From: Sphingobacterium chungjuense | GTDB taxonomy: Bacteria > Bacteroidota > Bacteroidia > Sphingobacteriales > Sphingobacteriaceae | DNA length: 64,000 bases | Direction of reading: 5' to 3' | NCBI RefSeq assembly: GCF_011316935.1 | Contig: NZ_WLYS01000006.1 | Coordinates: 122,164-186,163 of the forward strand | In this document: positions 42,670-52,055 of the stretch, in pieces | Position numbering within the stretch: position 1 is the stretch's first letter | Layout: every line of letters starts with the position of its first letter | The notes under the pieces: generated by a model | Told to the model about the DNA's origin: nothing | The model's database searches: none | The model's input: the letters and a program-made list of their open reading frames with translations, nothing else | Program-made: the position numbers and the translations under genes

Positions 42670-44124
42670 TTAAGGTTTTTGCCACCATACCGGCGTATTA
42701 AAATTATCCGGACCTTGCTCGGCTACAGCCTGTTGATAGTTGGCACGGTTGGCATTTTGCACATAGACTGGGTAATTGAGTCTTACGGGCATTTTGCCGC
42801 CGTTAAGATGTCCGGATCTTATGGGTAAAACGGGGTGACCTGTACGGCGAAACTCAAACCAAGATTGCATATCGGTGAAGAATAACGCGTAATATTTTTG
42901 CAGGTGGATGAGTTCCATTTTCTGAAACTCGTCGAAGTTATCATCCCAAGCAGTCAGATCGGTCGAGAGATAGAATGAAGGCATTTGGTGACCCCAAAGT
43001 TCAATCCCTGCTTTGGTACCGCGCTCATAGTATTCTCGAGCTGAGCCAGTCGTAATGTAACCTTTAATAGCTGCTTCGGCTAATATGAGCTGTAGCTCGC
43101 CATAATTCAATATGTTTCCTAATAAAGGGTGCGACATCAAGTCGGTGTGTAGCGCAGAACCTTGTACAGGCGGCTGCCCAATAGGATACCCACTCGGTAC
43201 ACCAAGATAATCGCCATTGAAAAGAGATACCCAGCTCACGATACGCGGATCACTTCGTTCACTAAGCTTGTCGGTAAAAAAGCTGGCCGATTTTGGACCG
43301 TACCAATCGGCCGGCCGCCAAGTCGCAAAAGGTGATACGTAGGGTGATACACCGGTCCATCTCAAAATAGCGGAGTCATCATTGCTACGCATAATAGGAT
43401 ACCGGATCGGTTCGTCTTCGATAATCTTTTTGATAATTGCCACAGTATTCAGCTCAGTCTTATGGGCAAGACGTAGCGCCAAGCGCAGGTATAAGGAATT
43501 ACCAAATAGGCGCCATTTGTACATTTGCCCATTAAAAACAGGATCTGCATCTGCTTTTATTTTGTATTCAAAAGCTATTCCGTTCAGTAATGTATTGGCC
43601 TCTTCCAGCTTCTCAAACAGCGATAAATAGATCGCCTGCTGCTTGTCGAATACCGGTTGCACCACGTTTGAATCTCTTCCTAGTAATGCTTGCGAATATG
43701 GGATATCGCCATAAATATCGGTAAGTATAGAAAACAACCACACTTCAGAAATCTGGGCAATTGCTTTGTATTCTGGTTGATTGAGCTCATCCGCATACTC
43801 GTAGATATCGCGGAAGTTGCGCAATTGCACATAGAGATTATTCCACATATGGTCTGCTTCATTGGTGCGGATATCGTATCGAAAGATGCGGCCTTCGCCG
43901 TCACCCATATTGACCGTCACTTGCATGAGCTCATTGGTGATGCGCTGGCTACGACTCATGTTTGCACTCACTGATTTTGCTAATGCAGGAGCCAGCAGAT
44001 TCTCCGGTTGCACCCGAGGACTGGTATTTGGGTTGGTATTGATTTCTTGGAAATCCTTGTTGCAGGACGTTAATATACTCGAGCAAACGATTCCTAGTAA
44101 TACTATTTTTATAAGGTTTTTCAT
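42670..44124 (-). CDS. SusD/RagB-family surface lipoprotein
   Basis: The 484-residue protein, from the ATG at 44124, has a lipoprotein signal ending in ILTSC and the SusD-like fold. Markers are FQEINTNPNTSP near the start, the TPR-rich core (AIAQISEVWLFSILTDIYGDIPYSQAL in part) and the C-terminal LNYPVYVQNANRANY with WWQKP. It belongs to the SusD-like_2 branch that opens with INTNPN. SusD proteins lie on the outer membrane and close the SusC channel like a lid over the ligand. The gene directly follows SusC, 13 bases away. Confidence 0.9.
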   Translation of the reverse strand: MKNLIKIVLLGIVCSSILTSCNKDFQEINTNPNTSPRVQPENLLAPALAKSVSANMSRSQRITNELMQVTVNMGDGEGRIFRYDIRTNEADHMWNNLYVQLRNFRDIYEYADELNQPEYKAIAQISEVWLFSILTDIYGDIPYSQALLGRDSNVVQPVFDKQQAIYLSLFEKLEEANTLLNGIAFEYKIKADADPVFNGQMYKWRLFGNSLYLRLALRLAHKTELNTVAIIKKIIEDEPIRYPIMRSNDDSAILRWTGVSPYVSPFATWRPADWYGPKSASFFTDKLSERSDPRIVSWVSLFNGDYLGVPSGYPIGQPPVQGSALHTDLMSHPLLGNILNYGELQLILAEAAIKGYITTGSAREYYERGTKAGIELWGHQMPSFYLSTDLTAWDDNFDEFQKMELIHLQKYYALFFTDMQSWFEFRRTGHPVLPIRSGHLNGGKMPVRLNYPVYVQNANRANYQQAVAEQGPDNFNTPVWWQKP

Positions 44125-44137
44125 GTTTACGATGATT

Positions 44138-47100
44138 TTAAAGGCCAATAACTAGGTTGACACCAAAAGTGCGCGTGGCCGGGAATTGCCCCAGTTCAAA
44201 GCCTCGGGTGATGTCGCCATTACCCAATGTGCCGAACTCGGGATCAAAAGCAGGCCAACTTGACCAGATAAATAAATCACGTCCGAAAGCACCTATAGTA
44301 GCACGTTGCAGTCCTAACCTAGCTAAGGTTTCGGGCTTCAAACTGTAATCGATTCTAAATTCTCTAAACTTGAGAAAATCGGTTGAATAGCTGGTGCCTT
44401 CGACATTGTCGCGCCCCATATGCGCATTATAATAATCCCACACATTGGTAGCGATCACGTCGTTTGCTCGGTAGCTGCCGTCACCATTGTCGATCACACC
44501 ATTTCCGATGATACCGTTGTAGCGTCCGGGTAGCGTATTGGTGGTTTTACCTTGCTCACTATTGACCGCGGAGGTCAATGAATAACCAACTGCACCAAAT
44601 TGTGCGTCGAATAAAAAGCCAACGCGGAATTGCTTATACCGAAACTCGTTGTACAAGCCTAAGCGAAAAGCAGGGTTGGCTTGGCCAATGTATTGTACCG
44701 AATCCGTTAATTGCGGGAGACCATTTTGATATACAATCTGTCCATCGGGCGCACGTTGATAACCGCGACCCCATAATTCATCCATACGGCCACCCACACG
44801 CGCTACCATCATACCACGGCTGCCGGGCCCGTTTTGTAAGATCATTTCTTGCTGGTTATCCGTCAGTTCCAACACCTTATTCTTATTGGTGCTAAAGGTT
44901 GGGCTCATCGTCCAAGTAAGTCCATCTTTCTTCTGAATGGGTACAATAGAAGCTTCTAACTCAAATCCACTATTGCGGATGCCACCGGCATTGATCAAAA
45001 CATTATTTGCACCGGAAGCACGGTCAATCACCGCGACTAGATGTTGATTGGTGGTCGTTGCGGTGTAATAGGTCACGTTCAGGGTGAATCTATTTCTAAA
45101 TAAGTTGAGATCTGTTCCGACTTCGTAACTGACCGTTTTGAGGGGCTCTAGTTGCAGATTAGGAAGCGAGGTCGGGTTTGATCTTCCGCCTGGGAAGGTG
45201 GGATCTACATTGTAGGTATACGACGTACGATAGGGTACCATCGAACCACTTCCTACTTCGGCAATAGATCCGCGAAACTTAACCATGGAAAACTGTGCCG
45301 GCAAGTTTACCATATCAGAAAGCACATAACTCACGTTAACCGACGGATAACTAAAGGATTTGCCTTTGTTGGTGGGCGAGGCTAGCGCACTATTCCAATC
45401 GGTACGAAATGATAGATCGGCAAATAAATAATCGCGGAATGCGACCGTACCGAATGCGTACACACTGTTGAGCACCAGTTCGCTCCGAAAAGGTGTACTC
45501 ACGATCACGCCTGCCGGATTACCCATATTGAATATACCGGGATAAGCCAATGAATCGGCAGAATTGCGTTCCAGTGCATTTTCATTGCGTAGGGAGCTAC
45601 CGCCACCAGTGATTCTTATTTTGAAGTCATCATTGATATCTTTCTTGTACGTCACCATCATTTCAGAATTGGTTTCTGTGTTATTGATAGCTTGCGTACG
45701 AAACATCCCTTTTCTAAACTTTTCGGTATCGTATGGCCGCTGTTGGCTACGTCGTTCGGCGTTTAGATCCATCGTGGTGCGCACTAGGACATCCCATTCG
45801 TCGGAGAACTTATACGTGGATTCGATATTACCGGTGAGTCCATGTCGCTTATTTTTGTTAAGCATTTCATAGGCGATCAGGTACGGGTTGTCGACTAAAC
45901 TACTGTATGGATAGTTTTGCACCAGATTTTCTGATCCATGTTTCCAGTAATCTTCTAGCCAACTCAATTGCGCATTGGGTTGCCAGAAGGCATTCCAATA
46001 CATAAAGGATTGGTTGTTGTAGCCCGACGTCGGCAAGTTATCACTACGGTTTTGGCGATAATTGATGCGAGTCTGGATGCGTAGCTTATCGGTGACCTGA
46101 TGCGCAGCAGTCAAGGATACGTTGTTGCGTTCGTATCCTGTATTTGGGATAATCCACTTGTTTCTTAGATCTGTAAAAGAAAAACGTACTTGTGTACGGG
46201 CATTGCCCCCATCTAGGCTGATGGAATTGGTAAATGTTGTTCCGGTTTCGAAGAACTTTTTACGCTCATCTGGGAACGCCTCCCAAAGCGTGCGCTCTGT
46301 AGCACGGGTCTGGGTGATCGGGTCGTATTGAAAATAATATTGCCCATCAAATTTTGGTCCCCAAGCGGAGCTCGTGCTTCTTGTACTTGGGCCATCAACG
46401 CCGTCGTTGAAGGAGTAATAACGTACGCCCTCCGTTCCTTGCCCGTATTCATACTGATAATCGGGCCAGCGCGATACGGATTCGATCACGGCGTTGGACG
46501 ATACGGTGACACCGATGCCTTTGTTGATCTTTCCCGATTTTGTGGTGATGACAATCGCTCCATTAGCACCCCGCTGTCCATAGAGTGCGGTAGCATTGGC
46601 ACCTTTTAGTACGGTAAGAGAGGCAATGTCTTCGGGATTAATATCATTGATCCCCGTTCCAAAATCTACGGGTGAATCACCACCCAAATAAGCACCATGA
46701 CCTTGACCGACTTGGTTGCCACTGCTATTGTTGATCACCACCCCATCGACGATAATCAAAGCTTGGTTGTCTCCCGTCAGGTTATTTTCGCCACGGAGAA
46801 TAATTTTGTTAGAACCTGCTGGGCCTGCTCCAGATCGCACAAGGTTAACCCCAGCAATGCGTCCTGAGAGCGCTTCCGTCCAGTTGTTGGGCATCGTTTC
46901 GGTGATTTTATCTCCTTTCAGTTCGGTGGCGGCATAGCCTAAGGACTTTTGCTGGCGTGATATGCCTAGCGCGGTCACCACCACCTCGGCTACTTCATCC
47001 ATGGCAGGCGTTAATTGAAAACTTAACGTCATGGTTTCGCCTTCCTGTACGAGCACCTGAGTTTTGCTCATCGTTTCAAACGAGATGTAGCTTGCCGTAA

Positions 47101-47608
47101 CAGTGTAGGATCCGGGAAGTACCGAAACAGTAAATCGACCGTCGTTGTTGGTGGTGGTTGTTCTGTTGAGCTCCACAATACGCACGGTTGCCGATGGTAA
47201 AGGATCGCCATTTTCATCCAGTAAAACCCCCGTGAGCACACCTGGTCGTTGTGCTTTCTTCAGGATAATAGTTCCCTTATCATTTTCTTCAAAAACGACG
47301 TTTGTACCAATGAATAAGTTTTGCAGTATGCGTGCAATGGAAGTCGTTTTGAATGATTTATTGGACACAGTTTTAGACGAGAGTCCGAGGAGCTTATCAT
47401 CAAATGCAATATCCAAGTTTTGCTCCTTTTCGAGCTTCTTGATCGCGGTATATAGCGTGATATCAGTCGCCGTAAAATCAATTTTTCGTTGGTGGATTTG
47501 TCCCATCAGAGGCGCCGCCAATAGAAATTGGCCAATCATCGTCCCAAATAAGCAGATCATAATTGTCGCACGCATAATAATTCGTATGAACAATAGATTT
47601 ATATTCAT
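44138..47608 (-). CDS. SusC/RagA-type TonB-linked outer-membrane transporter with STN domain
   Basis: The 1156-residue protein has a signal sequence, then an STN domain (about 35-110: IDFTATDITLYTAIKKLEKE in part), a carboxypeptidase-regulatory-like domain (about 120-205), the plug (GALSGRIAGVNLVRSGAGP, ILRGENN, LIIVDGVVINN) and a 22-strand barrel ending in FGVNLVIGL. The STN domain is the part that signals to FecR, so the transporter both imports its ligand and induces its own operon through the FecR/sigma pair encoded just upstream. The ligand is unknown; the phosphoesterase in the operon suggests a phosphorylated compound or nucleic-acid fragment. Confidence 0.92.
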   Translation of the reverse strand: MNINLLFIRIIMRATIMICLFGTMIGQFLLAAPLMGQIHQRKIDFTATDITLYTAIKKLEKEQNLDIAFDDKLLGLSSKTVSNKSFKTTSIARILQNLFIGTNVVFEENDKGTIILKKAQRPGVLTGVLLDENGDPLPSATVRIVELNRTTTTNNDGRFTVSVLPGSYTVTASYISFETMSKTQVLVQEGETMTLSFQLTPAMDEVAEVVVTALGISRQQKSLGYAATELKGDKITETMPNNWTEALSGRIAGVNLVRSGAGPAGSNKIILRGENNLTGDNQALIIVDGVVINNSSGNQVGQGHGAYLGGDSPVDFGTGINDINPEDIASLTVLKGANATALYGQRGANGAIVITTKSGKINKGIGVTVSSNAVIESVSRWPDYQYEYGQGTEGVRYYSFNDGVDGPSTRSTSSAWGPKFDGQYYFQYDPITQTRATERTLWEAFPDERKKFFETGTTFTNSISLDGGNARTQVRFSFTDLRNKWIIPNTGYERNNVSLTAAHQVTDKLRIQTRINYRQNRSDNLPTSGYNNQSFMYWNAFWQPNAQLSWLEDYWKHGSENLVQNYPYSSLVDNPYLIAYEMLNKNKRHGLTGNIESTYKFSDEWDVLVRTTMDLNAERRSQQRPYDTEKFRKGMFRTQAINNTETNSEMMVTYKKDINDDFKIRITGGGSSLRNENALERNSADSLAYPGIFNMGNPAGVIVSTPFRSELVLNSVYAFGTVAFRDYLFADLSFRTDWNSALASPTNKGKSFSYPSVNVSYVLSDMVNLPAQFSMVKFRGSIAEVGSGSMVPYRTSYTYNVDPTFPGGRSNPTSLPNLQLEPLKTVSYEVGTDLNLFRNRFTLNVTYYTATTTNQHLVAVIDRASGANNVLINAGGIRNSGFELEASIVPIQKKDGLTWTMSPTFSTNKNKVLELTDNQQEMILQNGPGSRGMMVARVGGRMDELWGRGYQRAPDGQIVYQNGLPQLTDSVQYIGQANPAFRLGLYNEFRYKQFRVGFLFDAQFGAVGYSLTSAVNSEQGKTTNTLPGRYNGIIGNGVIDNGDGSYRANDVIATNVWDYYNAHMGRDNVEGTSYSTDFLKFREFRIDYSLKPETLARLGLQRATIGAFGRDLFIWSSWPAFDPEFGTLGNGDITRGFELGQFPATRTFGVNLVIGL

Positions 47609-47727
47609 TATTTTTATAGTCTTAGTAATTCACAAAAAGCTAAGTGGCCGGGTATTGGGTCTCAAGCAAGTCCCGGTCAACATACGTTGCGGACGGTGCC
47701 ATTTGGTACCGCACGCAATAGTTTGGT

Positions 47728-48693
47728 TTAGTAGAGCATTAGTTCATCGTCGACCCTCCTATATTTTAATCGGTGTATACTGCATATTTTTTCCATATTT
47801 TCACTCAGTGGTCGATCCGCATAGAGTGTTAGATCATACGTATAGGTCTGCTTTGAATTTTTGGGTTTCTTAACCGTTACTCCGTGCATGTTTTGAATAA
47901 CTTGTGCCATTTCTTCAAAGCTGGCCTGTGCCAATACTACTTTACCGTCGCGCCAAGAGCCTTTGTTGGCCATTTCTTGCAACGCATAAGTGCCTTCATC
48001 CCTTGCAAACACGAGCGATTGCCCAAGGGATAGTTTCTCTAGCAGAACACCACCTCTTTCCACTTGAACTGCACCGCGATCTACGCTCACATGGATGGTC
48101 TGTAATGTTGTATAGCAATTGATATTAAAGGCTGTCCCGAGTACGCGCACACTCAGGTCATCCAACTCGACTATAAATGGTTTGGAAGGCAGGTGAGCCA
48201 CATCGAAGAATGCTTCTCCTGATAAGTGTACACGACGCACACTATCTCCATAATTTGCCAACACTTCAACAGTAGAATTGGCATTGAGCCAGACCTGTGT
48301 GCTATCGGGCAACACCAACATCTTGCGTTCTTTGCGCCCCGTACTACTGCGGAAGTCTGGCTCTGATGCTTGTTGTGCTATGCTACTGCTATTGGAGGAG
48401 AGCATGCCTCGCTTAATAGCAATCGACATTCCTACCAGCAATACCGCAGCGGCACTGATGAAATGGATGAGATACCGCTGTGTGAATCCGCGCTGCGGGA
48501 TAGGATGTGGAATCTGGACACCAGACCAAAGGCGTTCGCGAGCGCGTGCTTTTTGTTCGATATTTTCGAATACATCTTGCTCCTCATTATCCGAGAAAGA
48601 GGCGTACCAAGTCTCGATAAGTTGTTGTTCGGCTTCCGTGGCCTGGCCCGATTGGTGCTTATCAAGCAATTCTTTGAGTTTCTTTAATTCCAC
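47728..48693 (-). CDS. FecR-family anti-sigma factor
   Basis: The 321-residue protein has a cytoplasmic N-terminal region of about 85 residues, one membrane helix (FISAAAVLLVGMSIAI), the periplasmic FecR domain (LPDSTQVWLNANSTVE, VLGTAFNINCY) and a C-terminal DUF4974 domain (SFEEMAQVIQNMHGVTVKK) that contacts the STN domain of the transporter. It follows the sigma-factor gene by about 70 bases and precedes SusC. On ligand binding by SusC it should release or activate the sigma factor. Confidence 0.92.
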   Translation of the reverse strand: MELKKLKELLDKHQSGQATEAEQQLIETWYASFSDNEEQDVFENIEQKARARERLWSGVQIPHPIPQRGFTQRYLIHFISAAAVLLVGMSIAIKRGMLSSNSSSIAQQASEPDFRSSTGRKERKMLVLPDSTQVWLNANSTVEVLANYGDSVRRVHLSGEAFFDVAHLPSKPFIVELDDLSVRVLGTAFNINCYTTLQTIHVSVDRGAVQVERGGVLLEKLSLGQSLVFARDEGTYALQEMANKGSWRDGKVVLAQASFEEMAQVIQNMHGVTVKKPKNSKQTYTYDLTLYADRPLSENMEKICSIHRLKYRRVDDELMLY

Positions 48694-48763
48694 TTGCTGC
48701 TGTTTTCACTCTTATAGTGCAGCGAATGGGCAATAAGTACCTCAAGAAATCATTAAGTTGCTA

Positions 48764-49357
48764 TTAAGTAATTATTAAGGCCAAAATAAAAGCGTATAGA
48801 CTGGAGGACACTTCGGGATGTTCTTTGCTTAAGATATCTTTTAATTGCTTTAAGCCCATAGTCGTATTGTTTTTCACCGTTTGGGGGGAGAGGCTAAGGG
48901 CTTTCGAAATCTCTGCTATGGTGAAGCTTTGCATCCGCAATAGGATGATATCTCGCATATTCTTGGGGAAATGATGTATCGCTTGGTTGATGGTATGCTG
49001 AATTTCTTTCGCCGTAATGGCATCTAACACGCCTTCTTCAAAGACAGTCATCTGCCGCAAAAGGTGATCGACAGTTTCTTGATGTAAGTTATTTTTAGTG
49101 TAATGCCGAATCAATTTATTTTTAAGCGCACCGGCGAGATATGCTTTGATTGAGATATTGATGGTCGTGGTCTCGCGATTCTGCCATAAAGAAGTAAATA
49201 TCTCCTGCACAATATCTTCGGCATCATCATGATTCTTGAGACGAAAGTATGCTTCGCGATAAAGGTACTCCCAGTACTCGTCAAAAAACTGTGCAAAAGC
49301 TTGTTCATTCCCTGCTCGAATAGCATGCATGAGTTGATTATCCTGTAACATCTCCAT
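48764..49357 (-). CDS. ECF RNA polymerase sigma factor, Bacteroidota FecI-like type
   Basis: The 197-residue protein has region 2 (FFDEYWEYLYREAYFRLKNHDDAEDIVQEIF in part) and region 4 (NMRDIILLRMQSFTIAEI, then SLSPQTVKNNTTMGLKQL), the complete plan of an ECF sigma factor. It heads the SusCD locus and should direct RNA polymerase to the SusC promoter when released by the neighbouring FecR protein. The start may be MEMLQ at 49357 or the next Met two codons later. Its own promoter has a perfect -7 element at 49381-49388. Confidence 0.92.
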   Translation of the reverse strand: MEMLQDNQLMHAIRAGNEQAFAQFFDEYWEYLYREAYFRLKNHDDAEDIVQEIFTSLWQNRETTTINISIKAYLAGALKNKLIRHYTKNNLHQETVDHLLRQMTVFEEGVLDAITAKEIQHTINQAIHHFPKNMRDIILLRMQSFTIAEISKALSLSPQTVKNNTTMGLKQLKDILSKEHPEVSSSLYAFILALIIT

Positions 49358-49380
49358 AATTTCTTATCTCATAGGATTAG

Positions 49381-49388
49381 CAAAGATA
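49381..49388 (-). promoter_or_regulatory. -7 promoter element of the sigma-factor gene
   Basis: TATCTTTG on the minus strand, 23 bases before the ATG, leaves a short leader of about 17 bases. Confidence 0.6.
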
Positions 49389-49600
49389 GAGAGCCCATAT
49401 TAACTTAATGTTATGCTACAGAAGACCTTAAGCCTGCAACAGTTATGTACTCGAGAAAATGCGATACTAAAACATCCTTAAGACAAAATCACCTCCGAAT
49501 AGACGAAGTAGAGGAGAAATGACAGCTGATTGTGTCAATTGGTCGTCAGCATTCATTCGGGAGCAAACTGAACCTGCTATTTGTCTGTTGTAAGCGTATA

Positions 49601-49620
49601 CATGAGCATAGCTGCTCATG
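49601..49620 (+). promoter_or_regulatory. Palindromic hairpin before the dehydrogenase gene
   Basis: CATGAGCA and TGCTCATG are perfect 8-base arms around a 4-base loop, 38 bases before the ATG. It could be an operator or a leader hairpin. Confidence 0.5.
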
Positions 49621-49657
49621 CATACAATGGAATAATAAATCAACAACAAACAATACA

Positions 49658-51055
49658 ATGAGCAAGTCAACATTCAAAATTATCAATCCGTATACCGAAC
49701 AAGTTGAAAAAGAATATCCTTACCATAGCGTAGATGAGTCTATGCAACTACTGGACAAGGCCGATCAGGCATTTCACCGTGTGTGGAAGAAAAAAGACGT
49801 CTCCGAGCGAGCGCAATTATTACTAAAATCTGCTGAAATCTTGGAAAGTCGCAAGAGCGAGATCGCCAAGCTCGCATGTGTAGAAATGGGAAAACCATTG
49901 ACAGCCAGTGAAGGGGAAATAGACTACTGTATTCAGATATTAAAGTATTATGGGGAGAATACTGCTAGATTTCTGAAAGATCAATCTATCCCTGAAATTG
50001 AACACGGTGAAGCCTATGTGACCCATGAACCGTTGGGCGTACTGCTATCCGTACAACCTTGGAATTTCCCATTTTCGCAGTTAATTCGATTTGCCGCACC
50101 AAATATCGCTACGGGAAATACTATTTTGATGAAACCAACCACCGCTGTATATCAATGTGCCTTGGCCATACAAAAAGTTTTTGATGATGCCGGATTACCG
50201 GAAGGTGTATACAACACATTCGCGATTGATACCGACGAAATTGAAGCATTAGTGGCAGATAAGCGCGTGCGCGGAGTGATGTTGACCGGAAGTGAAAAAG
50301 CCGGTGCAAGTATTGCTGCCCTAGCAGGAAAGTACCTTAAAAAATCCGTTTTGGAACTCGGCGGATCAGATCCACTTATTGTCTTGGAGAAGGCGGATTT
50401 GGATAAAGCTACAAAAGGTATCGTGCAAGGCAGATTGGAGAATTCTGGTCAAGTCTGCACCTCATCCAAGCGGATCATCGTGGTAGAGTCGGTGTATGAG
50501 CAAATAGAAGCAAAAGTGAAAGAGGCAATGGCTAAAGTCAAAATTGGAGATCCTTTAGAACTGGACACCGAATTTGGCCCCATGAGTTCGGAAAGACAAA
50601 TGGATACGGTATTAAAACAAATTAAAGAAACCGCAGATAATGGAGCCACATTGCTATCTGGCGGTGAAAGGCTGGATCAAAGAGGATTTTTTATCGCGCC
50701 GACGCTGTTTAGTAATGTAAAGAAGGGCCAACCAGCATATGATGAAGAGATATTTGGCCCAGTGATAGCTTTGATCAAAGTGAAAGATGATGAAGAAGCT
50801 ATTAGAGTGGCCAATGATAGCCATTTCGGACTTGGATCTACCATTTTTTGTGAAGATATTCCGCATGCCAAAAGTGTCGCAAAACGTATAGATGCAGGAA
50901 TGGTTTTCATTAACAGGCCAACGACTTCGTCGCCGCAACTTCCTTTCGGGGGTGTTAAAAATTCGGGATACGGTCGGGAATTATCCTGGTTGGCTCTTAC
51001 AGAATTTGCGAACCAAAAGTTAGTACGCGTTACTGATATTGACGCGCCGTACTAG
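49658..51055 (+). CDS. NAD(P)-dependent succinate-semialdehyde dehydrogenase family enzyme
   Basis: The 465-residue aldehyde dehydrogenase starts at the ATG at 49658; a longer frame to 49532 runs through the promoter hairpin. Motifs in order: QPWNFPFSQLIRFAAP (cofactor binding), MLTGSEKAGA, ELGGSDPLIVLE with the general base Glu, NSGQVCTSSKR with the catalytic Cys, and EEIFGPVIALI. The compact length without an N-terminal extension and the HYV-type start match the GabD/SSADH-like group that oxidises succinate semialdehyde to succinate. Other short-chain semialdehydes remain possible. No GABA transaminase is adjacent; the gene is transcribed alone and ends in a terminator at 51118. Confidence 0.85.
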   Translation: MSKSTFKIINPYTEQVEKEYPYHSVDESMQLLDKADQAFHRVWKKKDVSERAQLLLKSAEILESRKSEIAKLACVEMGKPLTASEGEIDYCIQILKYYGENTARFLKDQSIPEIEHGEAYVTHEPLGVLLSVQPWNFPFSQLIRFAAPNIATGNTILMKPTTAVYQCALAIQKVFDDAGLPEGVYNTFAIDTDEIEALVADKRVRGVMLTGSEKAGASIAALAGKYLKKSVLELGGSDPLIVLEKADLDKATKGIVQGRLENSGQVCTSSKRIIVVESVYEQIEAKVKEAMAKVKIGDPLELDTEFGPMSSERQMDTVLKQIKETADNGATLLSGGERLDQRGFFIAPTLFSNVKKGQPAYDEEIFGPVIALIKVKDDEEAIRVANDSHFGLGSTIFCEDIPHAKSVAKRIDAGMVFINRPTTSSPQLPFGGVKNSGYGRELSWLALTEFANQKLVRVTDIDAPY

Positions 51056-51117
51056 TACGATTAGATGATGTAAATTGAGACATGATCTGATAACAAATAA
51101 TAGGATTAATTGATCCA

Positions 51118-51150
51118 AGCGCTTGAAATTGAAAACTTCAAGCGCTTTTA
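51118..51150 (+). terminator. Terminator after the dehydrogenase gene
   Basis: AAGCGCTTGAA (51118-51128) pairs with TTCAAGCGCTT (51138-51148), followed by a T-rich run. Confidence 0.75.
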
Positions 51151-51300
51151 TTTTATGCTTACTTGCAGGGACGATACGCTAACAACGTTTTCCATGATTT
51201 GCATTGCGCCTTACTTCTTTAGCTCTTCTATTTACAACATCGTGCTTTAGGCTAAAAGAGCAATACAAAGACAAAATCTTTAAGAAAAACCTGATACCTA

Positions 51301-51720
51301 TTATCGATAATAATTAATCAACTGTACGCCATAGCCATCACTATCCAGCGCAAATTCTGCGCTTTCCAGCATATCACCGTCTTTGTCTAAAATAGAAATT
51401 TTGTATGTAGCGCCAGGTTTTCCTTCATCAATCGAGACAGAAAATCCAGCACCGCGCACTTCTTCGATTAATGAGACTGTTTTTCGCCAAGGTGGCGTTA
51501 CCGTTTCCTCATACTCATCCGGAATGTTGTAAGGATCTGTTATCGTCGGCGTGTACTGTACTTGTGCTACAACAGCAGGCCCCTCCAAAACATACGTGAC
51601 CTGAAAACCTGAGCCAACTCCTGAGTCTTTGGAACAGCTGAGAGCCGTTAAACAAAACAGCGTCAGGACAAAAAATACACTCCTATTTCTGAATAGGGCA
51701 GCTAATGTGGTAGAAATCAT
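51301..51720 (-). CDS. Small lipoprotein of unknown function, MmpS-like fold possible
   Basis: From the ATG at 51720 the product has 139 residues and a lipoprotein signal ending in LTALSC. The mature part opens with VTYVLEGPAVVAQVQYTPTI and continues as a single beta-rich domain, similar in plan to MmpS-like small lipoproteins. A longer frame to 51810 would hide the signal peptide. It lies alone on the minus strand between two plus-strand genes. Function unknown. Confidence 0.65.
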   Translation of the reverse strand: MISTTLAALFRNRSVFFVLTLFCLTALSCSKDSGVGSGFQVTYVLEGPAVVAQVQYTPTITDPYNIPDEYEETVTPPWRKTVSLIEEVRGAGFSVSIDEGKPGATYKISILDKDGDMLESAEFALDSDGYGVQLINYYR

Positions 51721-52055
51721 AGTAGAATTACGAATAGTTAGGTGAAAAATAGCATTAATTCGGGAATAATTAAGTGGCATGATTGATATTATGGTGATAA
51801 AAAAAGTCATTGGTATCCTCTTCTACCACCTCCCCATATCTATCGAGAGGCCGACGATAATGTGAAGTTAAAACCTAAAACAACTTAAGTTTCTCAGGGA
51901 ATGATTTTTAGCACGATGTGAGTTGCGACGCTTGGTTCTGTAAAATAGAGCTTCTGAATAACTTGAATAATTCCCCATCTATATTCAATAAATCTTTGAC
52001 AAATCATAGAAGTGTATCTCAAGATTATGTTTACATTTATCCACTGTATAATCCC

